Of a stretch of 10,304 nucleotides of DNA, positions 1 to 6,558 are shown piece by piece. The position numbers were made by a program, and so were the translations under genes. The notes under the pieces were generated by a model, which was not told the DNA's origin, ran no database searches, and worked only from the letters and a program-made list of their open reading frames with translations. Each line of letters opens with the position of its first letter. Position 1 is the first letter of the stretch. Origin of the DNA: an uncultured Oscillospiraceae bacterium (lineage in GTDB: Bacteria; Bacillota; Clostridia; Oscillospirales; Oscillospiraceae); NCBI GenBank assembly GCA_934659475.1, contig CAKUHX010000051.1, positions 1 to 10,304 on the forward strand. The letters run 5' to 3'.

Positions 1-285
1 AAACAGTCCCGCGACAAGGCGGCCATCATCGGCGGCATCGTGCTGATCCTTCTGATGGTGCTGGCGGTGAAGGGGATCCTCGCCTTTCTGAAGGCGGACG
101 CCCAGAAGAATGCGGTCCCTATCCCCAGCTCTTCCGCCAGCCAGAGCATTGACACGCCCGGCGGCAGCGGACAGCAGACGGATGAGGAGGCCCCCTCCTT
201 CTGCCCCTTCTGCGGGAAGGAATTGAACGACAGCTTCCAGTGGGGACAGTTCTGCCCCTACTGCGGGAAGAAAGTGGAACAGTAA
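1..285 (+). CDS. membrane-anchored zinc-ribbon protein, C-terminal part
   Basis: The reading frame is open from the first base of the window, so the start lies upstream and only the last 94 residues are visible. Visible residues 8-30 are a hydrophobic segment (IIGGIVLILLMVLAV and following) that reads as one transmembrane helix. A Ser/Pro/Gly-rich linker follows at about 38-66. The C-terminus is a double zinc knuckle, CPFCGK then CPYCGK, with cysteines at visible positions 68, 71, 85 and 88, which can bind one zinc ion. The family is probably a small zinc-ribbon membrane protein of unknown role; I do not recognise a named gene. It ends 21 bases before ftsY and is probably co-transcribed with it. 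The GTG at 40 is inside the helix and is not a credible start. Confidence 0.8.
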   Translation, partial: KQSRDKAAIIGGIVLILLMVLAVKGILAFLKADAQKNAVPIPSSSASQSIDTPGGSGQQTDEEAPSFCPFCGKELNDSFQWGQFCPYCGKKVEQ

Positions 286-306
286 AACAGAAAAGGACGG
301 TCAGAC

Positions 307-1176
307 ATGGGCTTTTTTGACAAGCTGAAAAAGATCAATATTTTCGCCGCCTTCGGCTCTGAACTGACGGACGACTTCTACGACGAGCTGGAGGAGTCTC
401 TGATCCTGGCGGACACCGGCATGGACGTCACCCTGGATCTGGTGGAGCAGCTGCGCCGCCGGGCCAGAGAGCAGGGCATCAAGACGGTGGAGGGCGCCCG
501 GGAGCTGATGCGGAGCATCATCGCCGAGACCCTGACCGTGGGGGAGATGGGCCTTGACCTGTCCACCAAGCCCTCGGTGGCCCTGTTCATCGGGGTGAAC
601 GGCGTGGGGAAGACCACCACCATCGGCAAAATCGGCGCCCAGCTGAAAAGCGAGGGCAAGCGGGTCATCTTCTGTGCCGCTGACACCTTCCGGGCCGCCG
701 CCTCCCAGCAGCTGACCATCTGGGCCGACCGGGCGGGGGTGGAGGTCGTCAAGCAGCATGAGGGGGCCGACCCCGCCGCCGTGGTGTTCGACGCGGCCAG
801 CGCCGCCAAGGCCCGGAGGGCGGACGTGGTGCTGGTGGACACCGCCGGGCGGCTGCACAACAAGCAGAACCTGATGAACGAGCTGAACAAGATCAGCCGG
901 GTCATCGACCGGGAACTGCCCGATGCCGCCCGGGAGACCCTACTGGTGCTGGATGCCACCACGGGGCAGAACGGCCTGATCCAGGCGCGGCAGTTCAAGG
1001 AGGCCGCGGGCATCACCGGCATCGTGCTGACCAAGCTGGACGGTACCGCCAAGGGGGGCATCGCCATCGCCATCACCAGAGAGCTGGGCGTGCCCGTGAA
1101 GTACGCCGGCGTAGGCGAGGGCGTGGACGACCTGAAGCCCTTCGATCCTATGGAGTATGCCGAGGCCATCATCTGA
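307..1176 (+). CDS. ftsY: FtsY, signal recognition particle receptor GTPase
   Basis: SRP receptor at the cytoplasmic membrane; it pairs with Ffh and both hydrolyse GTP to hand ribosome-nascent chains to SecYEG. The 289 residues show a short N domain (about 1-85) and the NG GTPase domain: P-loop GVNGVGKT at 96-103, the SRP-specific DTFRAAA at 126-132, DTAGR at 178-182, TKLDG at 242-246 and the closing GVGE at 268-271. The C-terminal DLKPFDP is typical of FtsY. The protein begins directly at the N domain (MGFFDKLKK) and lacks the long acidic A domain of E. coli FtsY (497 residues); Gram-positive FtsY proteins are short too. The amphipathic basic N-terminus could contact lipid. The ATG at 307 follows an AAAGGA-type ribosome site. 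It lies in the same direction as the zinc-ribbon gene and rph. Confidence 0.97.
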   Translation: MGFFDKLKKINIFAAFGSELTDDFYDELEESLILADTGMDVTLDLVEQLRRRAREQGIKTVEGARELMRSIIAETLTVGEMGLDLSTKPSVALFIGVNGVGKTTTIGKIGAQLKSEGKRVIFCAADTFRAAASQQLTIWADRAGVEVVKQHEGADPAAVVFDAASAAKARRADVVLVDTAGRLHNKQNLMNELNKISRVIDRELPDAARETLLVLDATTGQNGLIQARQFKEAAGITGIVLTKLDGTAKGGIAIAITRELGVPVKYAGVGEGVDDLKPFDPMEYAEAII

Positions 1177-1226
1177 GCGGGGCTGTGCCGCGACAGTGAA
1201 TATTTTTCAAAGAAAGGTGAGCAGAT

Positions 1227-1946
1227 ATGAACAGAATGGACGGCCGCGCCTTTGACCAGCTGCGCCCTGTTGAGATCATTCCCAATATCAACAAATTTGC
1301 GGAGGGCTCCTGCCTGATCCGCTGCGGCAATACCCATGTGCTGTGCACCGCCAGCGTGGAGGACAAGCCGCCCCGCCACGTCCCCGAGGGGGAGGGCTGG
1401 GTGACTGCCGAATACTCCATGCTGCCCCGGGCCAACCGGGAGCGCAGCCGCCGGGACATCTCCAAGCTGAAGCTCAGCCCCCGCAGCGCCGAGATCCAGC
1501 GTCTGGTGGGCCGCTCTCTGCGGGCGGTGGTGGATATGAAGAAGCTGGGCCCGTGGAACATCACCGTGGACTGCGATGTGCTCCAGGGGGACGGCGGCAC
1601 CCGCACCGCCTCCATCACCGGGGGCTTCGTGGCCATGATGCTGGCCTTCCGCAAAATGAAGGAGCAGGGTCTGATCGGGGAGATCCCCGTCAGCGGCTAT
1701 GTGGCCGCCGTATCCGCCGGCATCGTGGGAGATCGGCCCATGCTGGACCTGTGCTATGAGGAGGACTCCTCCGCCATGGTGGATCTGAACTGCGTCATGG
1801 ATGACCGTGGCCGCCTGATCGAGATCCAGGGCACCGGGGAGGGCCGCCCCTTCACCGTGGAGGAGCAGCGGCAGCTGGTGGACCTGTGCGCCGGGGGCAT
1901 CCGGCAGCTGCAGAGCATCCAGCGCTCCGCGCTGGAACAGAAGTGA
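1227..1946 (+). CDS. rph: RNase PH, phosphorolytic tRNA 3'-end nuclease
   Basis: RNase PH uses phosphate to remove nucleotides from the 3' end of tRNA precursors, releasing nucleoside diphosphates, and works as a hexamer in the cytoplasm. At 239 residues it is the usual length. Diagnostic stretches are GWVTAEYSMLPRA at 57-69, QRLVGRSLRA at 91-100, DCDVLQGDGGTRTASITG at 115-132 and GTGEGRPFT at 202-210. The phosphate-binding residues known from Bacillus RNase PH, Arg86 and Gly124-Thr125-Arg126, fall at exactly these positions here. Acidic residues around 180-186 (EEDSSAMVD) fit the metal site. The ATG at 1227 follows AAAGGTGA. The order rph then rdgB is common in clostridia and suggests one transcript. 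Nothing looks broken. Confidence 0.97.
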   Translation: MNRMDGRAFDQLRPVEIIPNINKFAEGSCLIRCGNTHVLCTASVEDKPPRHVPEGEGWVTAEYSMLPRANRERSRRDISKLKLSPRSAEIQRLVGRSLRAVVDMKKLGPWNITVDCDVLQGDGGTRTASITGGFVAMMLAFRKMKEQGLIGEIPVSGYVAAVSAGIVGDRPMLDLCYEEDSSAMVDLNCVMDDRGRLIEIQGTGEGRPFTVEEQRQLVDLCAGGIRQLQSIQRSALEQK

Positions 1947-2000
1947 AGCTGCACAGGAGGCAGACAGTAAATAATAAAAATCGAAACAGGAGAAAGCGCT

Positions 2001-2591
2001 ATGAAATTGGTATTGGCCAGCAAGAATAAGAAGAAGCTGGAAGAGATGGATCTGCTCCTGTCCAAGATGGGGGTGAAGGTGTGCTCTGAGGCGGAGGCCG
2101 GCGTGGATGTAGAGGTGGAGGAGACCGGTACCACCTTCGAGGAAAACTCCCTGCTGAAGGCAAAAGCGGTGATGGAGGCCAGCGGCATGCCCGCCATCGC
2201 CGACGACTCCGGCCTGTGCGTAGACGCCCTGAACGGCGCGCCCGGGGTGTACTCCGCCCGGTACGGCGGCCCCGGTCTGGATGATGAGGGGCGCTACCGC
2301 CTGCTGCTGGAGAACATGAAGGGGCAGATGCCCCGCACGGCGAAGTTCGTGTCCGTCATCACCTGCTGCTTTCCCAACGGCGATGTGCTCACCGCCCGGG
2401 GGGAGTGCCCCGGCACCATCGCCTTCGTCCCCATGGGCAACGACGGATTTGGCTATAACCCCGTGTTCTTTGTGCCGGAGAAAAAGAAGACCTTTGCCCA
2501 GATGACGTTAGAGGAGCGCTCCTCTATCTCCCACAGAGGAAAGGCCATGCGGGAGTTCTACGGCAAGCTGGAGGAGTATCTGAAGAAGTAA
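2001..2591 (+). CDS. rdgB: RdgB/HAM1-type XTP/dITP pyrophosphatase
   Basis: House-cleaning enzyme that hydrolyses XTP, ITP and dITP to monophosphate and pyrophosphate, keeping deaminated purines out of nucleic acids. The 196 residues match the family length. Visible motifs are the N-terminal LASKNKKKL, TFEENS at 45-50, ADDSGL at 67-72 with the expected catalytic aspartate at 69, GAPGVYSARY at 79-88, GNDGFGYNPVF at 146-156, TFAQMTLEE at 164-172 and SHRGKA at 177-182. One oddity: the family sequence GFGYDP reads GFGYNP, with Asn at 153. The ATG at 2001 follows AGGAGA. It lies 54 bases after rph. A second, perfect AGGAGG at 1955-1960 has no start codon at usable spacing. Confidence 0.95.
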   Translation: MKLVLASKNKKKLEEMDLLLSKMGVKVCSEAEAGVDVEVEETGTTFEENSLLKAKAVMEASGMPAIADDSGLCVDALNGAPGVYSARYGGPGLDDEGRYRLLLENMKGQMPRTAKFVSVITCCFPNGDVLTARGECPGTIAFVPMGNDGFGYNPVFFVPEKKKTFAQMTLEERSSISHRGKAMREFYGKLEEYLKK

Positions 2592-2625
2592 CAGCAGCGG
2601 CTTTTTCGGCCTGGTATTACTTTGC

Positions 2626-2728
2626 TGTCATTCCGAGGCAGTGACCGATGTCACTGCCGTGGGAATCCGTATTTGAAACAAAGAGGAACGGATTGCCGCA
2701 CCAGTCTGCGGACTGGTTCGCAATGACA
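2626..2728. repeat. 103-base element folding as a closed four-way junction
   Basis: Every base falls in a stem or a terminal loop. The outer stem pairs 2626-2636 (TGTCATTCCGA) with 2718-2728 (TCGCAATGACA), 11 pairs with one C-C mismatch. Arm 1 pairs 2637-2645 with 2650-2658 (GGCAGTGAC/GTCACTGCC, perfect) with loop CGAT. Arm 2 pairs 2659-2670 with 2688-2699, 12 positions with one G-G mismatch and one G-T, around a 17-base loop. Arm 3 pairs 2700-2706 with 2711-2717 (ACCAGTC/GACTGGT, perfect) with loop TGCG. No unpaired bases remain at the junction. The TGTCATT ends resemble small non-autonomous repeats that I recall from intergenic regions of gut Firmicutes. No coding frame and no transposase are present. 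Confidence 0.8.
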
Positions 2729-2811
2729 AAAAGAGGTATGGCGAAAAGGCGGGATACGAGTAAAAATACAGCGGCTATTTCAGGCCGCGGAACGGAGCAT
2801 CAAGAAAAGCT

Positions 2812-3132
2812 ATGGAATTGACAAGCAAGCAGCGGGCCCAGCTGAGAGGGCTGGCCAACGGCATTGACACCATCCTGATCATCGGCAAGGACGGGATCGG
2901 GGACAATCTGGTCAAGCAGGCCAACGACGCCCTGGAGGCCCGGGAACTGATCAAGGGCCGGGTGCTGGAGAACTCCCTCATGTCCGCCCGGGAGGCGGCG
3001 GAGACTTTGGCCCCCCTGACCCGCAGCGAGGTGGTGCAGGTCATCGGAACAAAATTTGTGCTGTATCGTCCAAGCCATAATAAGGACAAGAAGGATAAGA
3101 TCGTGCTGGCGGCGGACAAAAAGAGGAATTGA
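2812..3132 (+). CDS. yhbY: YhbY, CRM-domain RNA-binding protein of the 50S precursor
   Basis: Small CRS1-YhbY (CRM) domain protein that binds precursors of the large ribosomal subunit and helps assembly. The 106 residues show the family pattern: N-terminal LTSKQRAQLRGLAN at 3-16, the GxxG RNA-binding loop in IGKDGI at 24-29, EARELIKGRVLEN at 42-54, and the closing VIGTKFVLYRPS at 77-88, followed by a lysine-rich tail that can add nucleic-acid contact. The ribosome site is weak: GGAG at 2794-2797 is 14 bases from the ATG, with only AAGAAAAG nearer, so expression may be modest. The gene stands alone between two palindrome-rich gaps, whereas in other Firmicutes it directly precedes nadD; that order is kept here. 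Confidence 0.94.
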   Translation: MELTSKQRAQLRGLANGIDTILIIGKDGIGDNLVKQANDALEARELIKGRVLENSLMSAREAAETLAPLTRSEVVQVIGTKFVLYRPSHNKDKKDKIVLAADKKRN

Positions 3133-3156
3133 ATACCTCCCCTTTTTTAGATGAGT

Positions 3157-3191
3157 GGGGGCATTGCCCCCGTAGGGCAAGGGCGCTGCCC
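3157..3191. repeat. two adjacent GC-rich hairpins
   Basis: The first hairpin pairs 3157-3162 with 3166-3171 (GGGGGC/GCCCCC, loop ATT). The second, 3 bases later, pairs 3175-3179 with 3187-3191 (GGGCA/TGCCC). They begin 24 bases after the yhbY stop codon. No T-run follows either hairpin, so they are not intrinsic terminators for plus-strand transcription. The octamer CCGTAGGG at 3170-3177 recurs at 3276-3283, which links them to the palindromes downstream. Confidence 0.6.
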
Positions 3192-3224
3192 CAGCCGAAA
3201 GATCTTGATCACTTTGGCCAAGAC

Positions 3225-3303
3225 GGGCCGCTGAGGACAGCGGCCCCTATAGAAAAAACGCTTTGCTGCATGTCGCCGTAGGGACGGATGTCCCCATCCG
3301 CCC
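3225..3303. repeat. inverted pair of 25-base palindromic repeats
   Basis: Copy A lies on the minus strand at 3225-3249 and copy B on the plus strand at 3279-3303; 29 bases separate them. Read 5' to 3', both begin TAGGG, have a stem, then a TCCY loop, the other stem half, and end in CCC, with identical length. The stem halves differ: CCGCTG/CAGCGG in A and CGGATG/CATCCG in B, with both sides changed together. Copy A alone forms a 9-base perfect stem (3225-3233 with 3238-3246). No gene is seen in the 3133-3365 gap. Confidence 0.7.
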
Positions 3304-3365
3304 GCCGCACGTTATAAAAGCAGCCCGATACTCCCTCAAACCATACAGAGACAGAGGTGTTTGCC

Positions 3366-4574
3366 ATGAATATCGGTATTTACGGCGGGACCTTCAATCC
3401 GCCCCATCTGGGTCACTTTCAGGCGGCCAGGGCGGCCATTGCCGCCCTGAAGCTGGACAAGCTGATCCTGATCCCCGCGGCGCTGCCCCCCCATAAGGAG
3501 CTGCCGGAGGGCACCCCGTCCCCCGAGCGGCGGCTGGAGATGACGGCGAAGATGGCGGATGCTATGGCCATGCCCGGCACGGTGGAGGTGTCCGACCTGG
3601 AGCTGCGGCGCCCCGGGAAAAGCTACACCGCCGACACACTGGAGCAGCTGCACCGGCAGTATCCGCAGGCGAAGCTGTGGCTGCTCATGGGCACGGACAT
3701 GTTCCTGACCCTCCACCTGTGGCGTGAGCCGGAACGGATCATGGCCCTGGCGGGGATCTGTGCCTTCGGCCGCACGGAACAGGACGGGGAGGAGCTCTTC
3801 GCCCCCCAGCGGGCCTATCTGAAGGAGCACTTCGGGGCGGAGATCGTCACCATCACCCTGCCGGGGCTGGTGGACATCTCCTCCACCCGGCTGCGGGCGG
3901 GGCTGGATCAGGGGCTGGGACGGCGGTATCTGGTGCCGGCGGTCTATGGCTGCATCCTGATGAACAGCCTTTACGGCGTCCGCGCCGATCTGAAGCATCT
4001 GGAGCTGCCCGAGCTGCGGGCCTGCTCCTATTACATGATGAAGCAAAAGCGGGTGCCCCATGTGATGGGCGTGGAGGAAGAGGCCGCCAAGCTGGCCCGG
4101 CGCTGGGGGGCGGATGAGACTCTGGCCCGACGGGCGGGGGCACTGCACGACTGCACCAAATACTGGACGCTGGAGGAGAACACCGCCCTGTGCGCCAAAT
4201 ACGGAGTGGCGCTGGATGAGCTGGAGCAGAAGGCGGTGAAGCTGCTGCACTCCAAAACAGGGGCATGTATCGCCAAGTACGTTTTTGGGGAACCTGAGGA
4301 GGTGTGTCAGGCCATTTTCTGGCACACCACGGCCAAGGAGGATATGACCCTTCTGGAGAAGATCATCTACATGGCCGACTATATCGAGCCCAACCGGGAC
4401 TTTGCGGGCGTGGAGCGCCTGCGGGCCCTGTCCTATAAGGATCTGGACAAGGCGCTGCTGCTGGGGGTGGAGACCACCATCCAGGAGATGGAGGAGCGGG
4501 GGCTGCCCATCCATAAAAGAACTTTGATGGCCCGGGACTGGCTGCTGGCCGCGGGCGTGACGATCGAGGACTGA
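3366..4574 (+). CDS. nadD: NadD-YqeK fusion: nicotinate-nucleotide adenylyltransferase plus HD hydrolase
   Basis: A single 402-residue frame joins two enzymes. Residues 1-200 are NadD, which makes deamido-NAD from nicotinate mononucleotide and ATP: GGTFNPPHLGH at 7-17 (the HxGH nucleotidyltransferase motif), LIPAALPPHK at 35-44, DLELRRPGKSYTADTL at 77-92, MGTDMF at 108-113 and ISSTRLR at 171-177. Residues from about 215 to 402 are a YqeK-type HD domain, with candidate metal ligands His232, His261-Asp262, His295, His320 and Asp338 (IYMADYIEPNR). Bacillus YqeK is reported to split Ap4A symmetrically. In Bacillus nadD and yqeK are separate neighbours. The ATG at 3366 follows AGAGG with 8-base spacing; the in-frame GTG at 3357 sits inside that ribosome site and is rejected. 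LCP starts 2 bases after its stop codon. Confidence 0.95.
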   Translation: MNIGIYGGTFNPPHLGHFQAARAAIAALKLDKLILIPAALPPHKELPEGTPSPERRLEMTAKMADAMAMPGTVEVSDLELRRPGKSYTADTLEQLHRQYPQAKLWLLMGTDMFLTLHLWREPERIMALAGICAFGRTEQDGEELFAPQRAYLKEHFGAEIVTITLPGLVDISSTRLRAGLDQGLGRRYLVPAVYGCILMNSLYGVRADLKHLELPELRACSYYMMKQKRVPHVMGVEEEAAKLARRWGADETLARRAGALHDCTKYWTLEENTALCAKYGVALDELEQKAVKLLHSKTGACIAKYVFGEPEEVCQAIFWHTTAKEDMTLLEKIIYMADYIEPNRDFAGVERLRALSYKDLDKALLLGVETTIQEMEERGLPIHKRTLMARDWLLAAGVTIED

Positions 4575-4576
4575 AC

Positions 4577-6055
4577 ATGATGAGAGAGAACCAACACGGA
4601 AAAAGAGAGGACCATACGGCGGAAGGGCAGGGGGCCCTTGCAGGACTGCGCCTTTGGTGGGCGGGGCTGGACCGGAAGCAGCGCATCCGCTGCCGGGTGC
4701 TGCTGGGCGTGATCGTGGTGCTGCTGGCGGGGCTGCTGGCCCTGCGGTGGTGGATTCGGGTGCCCGACCTGCCGGATGAGCCGGTGATCGACCAGCCCTC
4801 CTCCAGCGAGGAGTCCGGCGGACAGGCCACATCCCACGGCGGCCGGCGGGAGGGGGTATATACCTTCCTGGTGGTGGGCCGGGATGTGATCAGCGGCTCT
4901 ACTGACACCATGCTGCTGCTGACCTATGACACCAAGGCCAAGACCATTCAGGGCCTGAATCTGCCCCGGGACACCATGGTGAACGTGAGCACCGCCAGCA
5001 AGCGGCTGAACGCGGTGTATAACTACAACCGGGGCAAGGACAAGGCCACCCAGGTGGAGAACGGTATGGCCGCCCTGAAGGATCAGGTGGCCAAGCTGAC
5101 GGGCATCCGCCCCGACTTCTATGTGGTGGTGGAGTGGGAGGCCATCGGCAAGCTGGTGGACGCCATCGGCGGCGTGGAATTCGAGGTCCCCTTCGACATG
5201 GACTACGACGACCCCTATCAAGACCTGCATATCCACCAGAAGGCGGGCCTGCGCCTGCTGAACGGGGACGATGCCATGCAGGTGATCCGCCACCGGAAGA
5301 ACAACGACGGCAGCCACTCCCGGGGGGATGTGGGCCGGCTGGTGATCCAGCAGGATTTCCTGAAGGCGGCGGCGAAGAAGTGCCTTCAGCCCGCCACCTT
5401 CCTGAAGCTGCCCGCCCTGGTGGAGATCTTCGCGGAGAATGTAAAGACCGACCTGTCCGTGGGCAATATCCTGGCCTTTGCGGAGCTGGCCAAGGGGATG
5501 GAGCCGGAGACCGGCGTGTCCTTCTCCACCGCCCCTTTGGGGGACAGCTTCAGCTATAAGGGGGCGGCGCTGGTCACCCTGGACGAGACGGAGCTGCTGA
5601 AGGTGATCAACAGCGGCCTGGATCCCTATGAGAAGGAGATCACCGCCGCCGATCTGGAGCTGGTGGTCCACCTGAAGAGCGGCGGTTTTACCGTCACCAA
5701 CGGCACCCTGGCCGACCCCAAGATGGCCGGCAGCGGCGGCAGCAAGACGGACAGTTCCTCCGGCAAGACGGACAGCGGCACAAAGCCAGATGAGACCAAG
5801 CCTCCGGAGCAGACTGAACAGCCGGAACAGCCCGGACAGACAGGCGACACCTCCCAGCCGGAGGAGCAGCCCGGAGACACCTCCTCCGGGGACGGGAACG
5901 GAGAAGAGCCCGGCGGCGACAGCAGTCAGCCCGGGGACAGCTCATCCGGCGGGGACAGCGGGAGCGGGGGCGAGAGCGGCGGACTGCCCGACCCCATCGA
6001 CCCGGGGGAGATATTCCCAGAGCCGCCCCCCTCTCAGGACCTGCCCGCGGCATAA
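4577..6055 (+). CDS. LytR-CpsA-Psr (LCP) family cell-wall ligase
   Basis: LCP enzymes attach lipid-linked anionic glycopolymers such as teichoic acid to peptidoglycan on the outer face of the membrane. The 492 residues show a short cytoplasmic head rich in charge (1-40), one transmembrane helix (about 41-57), a linker, and the LCP domain from about 93 to 270. Conserved features are FLVVGRD at 97-103, STDTMLLLTYD at 108-118, NLPRDTMV at 128-135 (Arg131, Asp132), AIGGVEFEVP at 196-205, VIRHRK at 236-241 and GDVGRLVIQQDFL at 250-262. These include the usual acidic and arginine residues that bind metal and pyrophosphate. Residues from about 383 to 492 are a disordered Ser/Gly/Pro/Glu/Asp tail. 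GAGG at 4566-4569 lies inside the end of the upstream gene, so translation is probably coupled. The natural glycopolymer substrate cannot be told from sequence. Confidence 0.93.
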   Translation: MMRENQHGKREDHTAEGQGALAGLRLWWAGLDRKQRIRCRVLLGVIVVLLAGLLALRWWIRVPDLPDEPVIDQPSSSEESGGQATSHGGRREGVYTFLVVGRDVISGSTDTMLLLTYDTKAKTIQGLNLPRDTMVNVSTASKRLNAVYNYNRGKDKATQVENGMAALKDQVAKLTGIRPDFYVVVEWEAIGKLVDAIGGVEFEVPFDMDYDDPYQDLHIHQKAGLRLLNGDDAMQVIRHRKNNDGSHSRGDVGRLVIQQDFLKAAAKKCLQPATFLKLPALVEIFAENVKTDLSVGNILAFAELAKGMEPETGVSFSTAPLGDSFSYKGAALVTLDETELLKVINSGLDPYEKEITAADLELVVHLKSGGFTVTNGTLADPKMAGSGGSKTDSSSGKTDSGTKPDETKPPEQTEQPEQPGQTGDTSQPEEQPGDTSSGDGNGEEPGGDSSQPGDSSSGGDSGSGGESGGLPDPIDPGEIFPEPPPSQDLPAA

Positions 6056-6149
6056 AAATGTCCGCTCATCGCGGGCGGAGGAAATAGGCTCATTCCCGGG
6101 TCCGGCGTGAAGGCTCCGGGAGCATTCAGACAGAAAAAGGAGAAAAAGC

Positions 6150-6512
6150 ATGACTTCTTACGAGAGCGCTGTTGTCCTGGTCAAGGCACTGGACAGCAAA
6201 AAGGGTCAGGATATCAAGCTGCTGCGCACCGAGGGCCTGACCACTCTGGCGGACTATTTTGTGATCTGCTCCGCCACCTCCAACACCCAGATCAAGGCCA
6301 TGTCCGATGCCTGCGAGGAGGCCATGGAGAAGCACGGCGAGCAGGCCCACCACATCGAGGGCCACCGGGGCGGCACCTGGCTGCTGATGGACTTCTCCGA
6401 CGTGGTGGTCCATGTGTTCACCGACGAGGCCCGGAAGTTCTACGATCTGGAGCGCCTGTGGCGGGACGCGGAGGAGATCGACCTGACCGAGCTGCTGAAG
6501 CCCGAAGCGTAA
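6150..6512 (+). CDS. rsfS: RsfS, ribosomal silencing factor
   Basis: RsfS (YqeL/RsfA, DUF143) binds protein L14 of the large subunit and blocks joining with the 30S subunit when nutrients are short. The 120 residues contain the full family pattern: TTLADYFVICSATSNTQIKAM at 31-51, in which the ADYFVI stretch is diagnostic, then EGHRGGTWLLMDFSD at 70-84 and VVHVFTDEARKFYDLERLW at 86-104. The ATG at 6150 follows AAAAAGGAGAAAAAGC, a strong ribosome site. It is preceded by the LCP gene with a 94-base gap that holds a small imperfect palindrome and no clear promoter, so it is probably read from the nadD-yqeK side. It is followed by a hairpin 4 bases after its stop codon. Confidence 0.95.
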   Translation: MTSYESAVVLVKALDSKKGQDIKLLRTEGLTTLADYFVICSATSNTQIKAMSDACEEAMEKHGEQAHHIEGHRGGTWLLMDFSDVVVHVFTDEARKFYDLERLWRDAEEIDLTELLKPEA

Positions 6513-6516
6513 GATC

Positions 6517-6551
6517 AAGATCGCTCCCCAGTTTCACTGGGGAGCGATCTT
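6517..6551. terminator. shared hairpin between convergent rsfS and thiN
   Basis: A perfect 16-base stem pairs 6517-6532 with 6536-6551 (AAGATCGCTCCCCAGT and its complement) around a TTC loop. It begins 4 bases after the rsfS stop codon and ends 7 bases from the thiN stop codon, so it is placed to end transcription from both sides. The T-runs are short on both strands (CTTTG on plus, TCTTG on minus), so termination efficiency is uncertain. Confidence 0.75.
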
Positions 6552-6558
6552 TGCGTAT

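Noticed and set aside
1955..1960. Perfect AGGAGG between rph and rdgB
   Set aside because: No ATG, GTG or TTG follows at usable spacing, so no small gene can be supported. rdgB has its own ribosome site next to its ATG.
3123..3148. Possible terminator at the end of yhbY (GAGG/CCTC then TTTTTT)
   Set aside because: The stem is only four pairs with a 9-base loop and overlaps the stop codon, and CCC separates it from the T-run. Too weak to call.
3157..3303. CRISPR-like array
   Set aside because: The hairpins are not direct repeats of constant sequence, spacing is irregular, and no cas gene is present.
3357..3365. GTG start for NadD-YqeK
   Set aside because: The GTG is part of the AGAGGTG ribosome site for the ATG at 3366, and NadD proteins normally begin right before the GGTFNPPH motif.
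3336..4832. Long minus-strand open frame opposite nadD-yqeK and LCP
   Set aside because: It is antisense to two clearly recognised genes, has Pro/Gly/His/Gln-rich translation without a family motif, and exists because the GC-rich code leaves few stop codons. The same holds for antisense frames at 4433-5671, 7497-8336 and 8643-10070.
6061..6121. Palindromes between LCP and rsfS (TCCGC/GCGGA and TCCCGG/CCGGGA)
   Set aside because: Stems of five and six pairs in GC-rich sequence with no T-run; not a terminator or riboswitch that I recognise.
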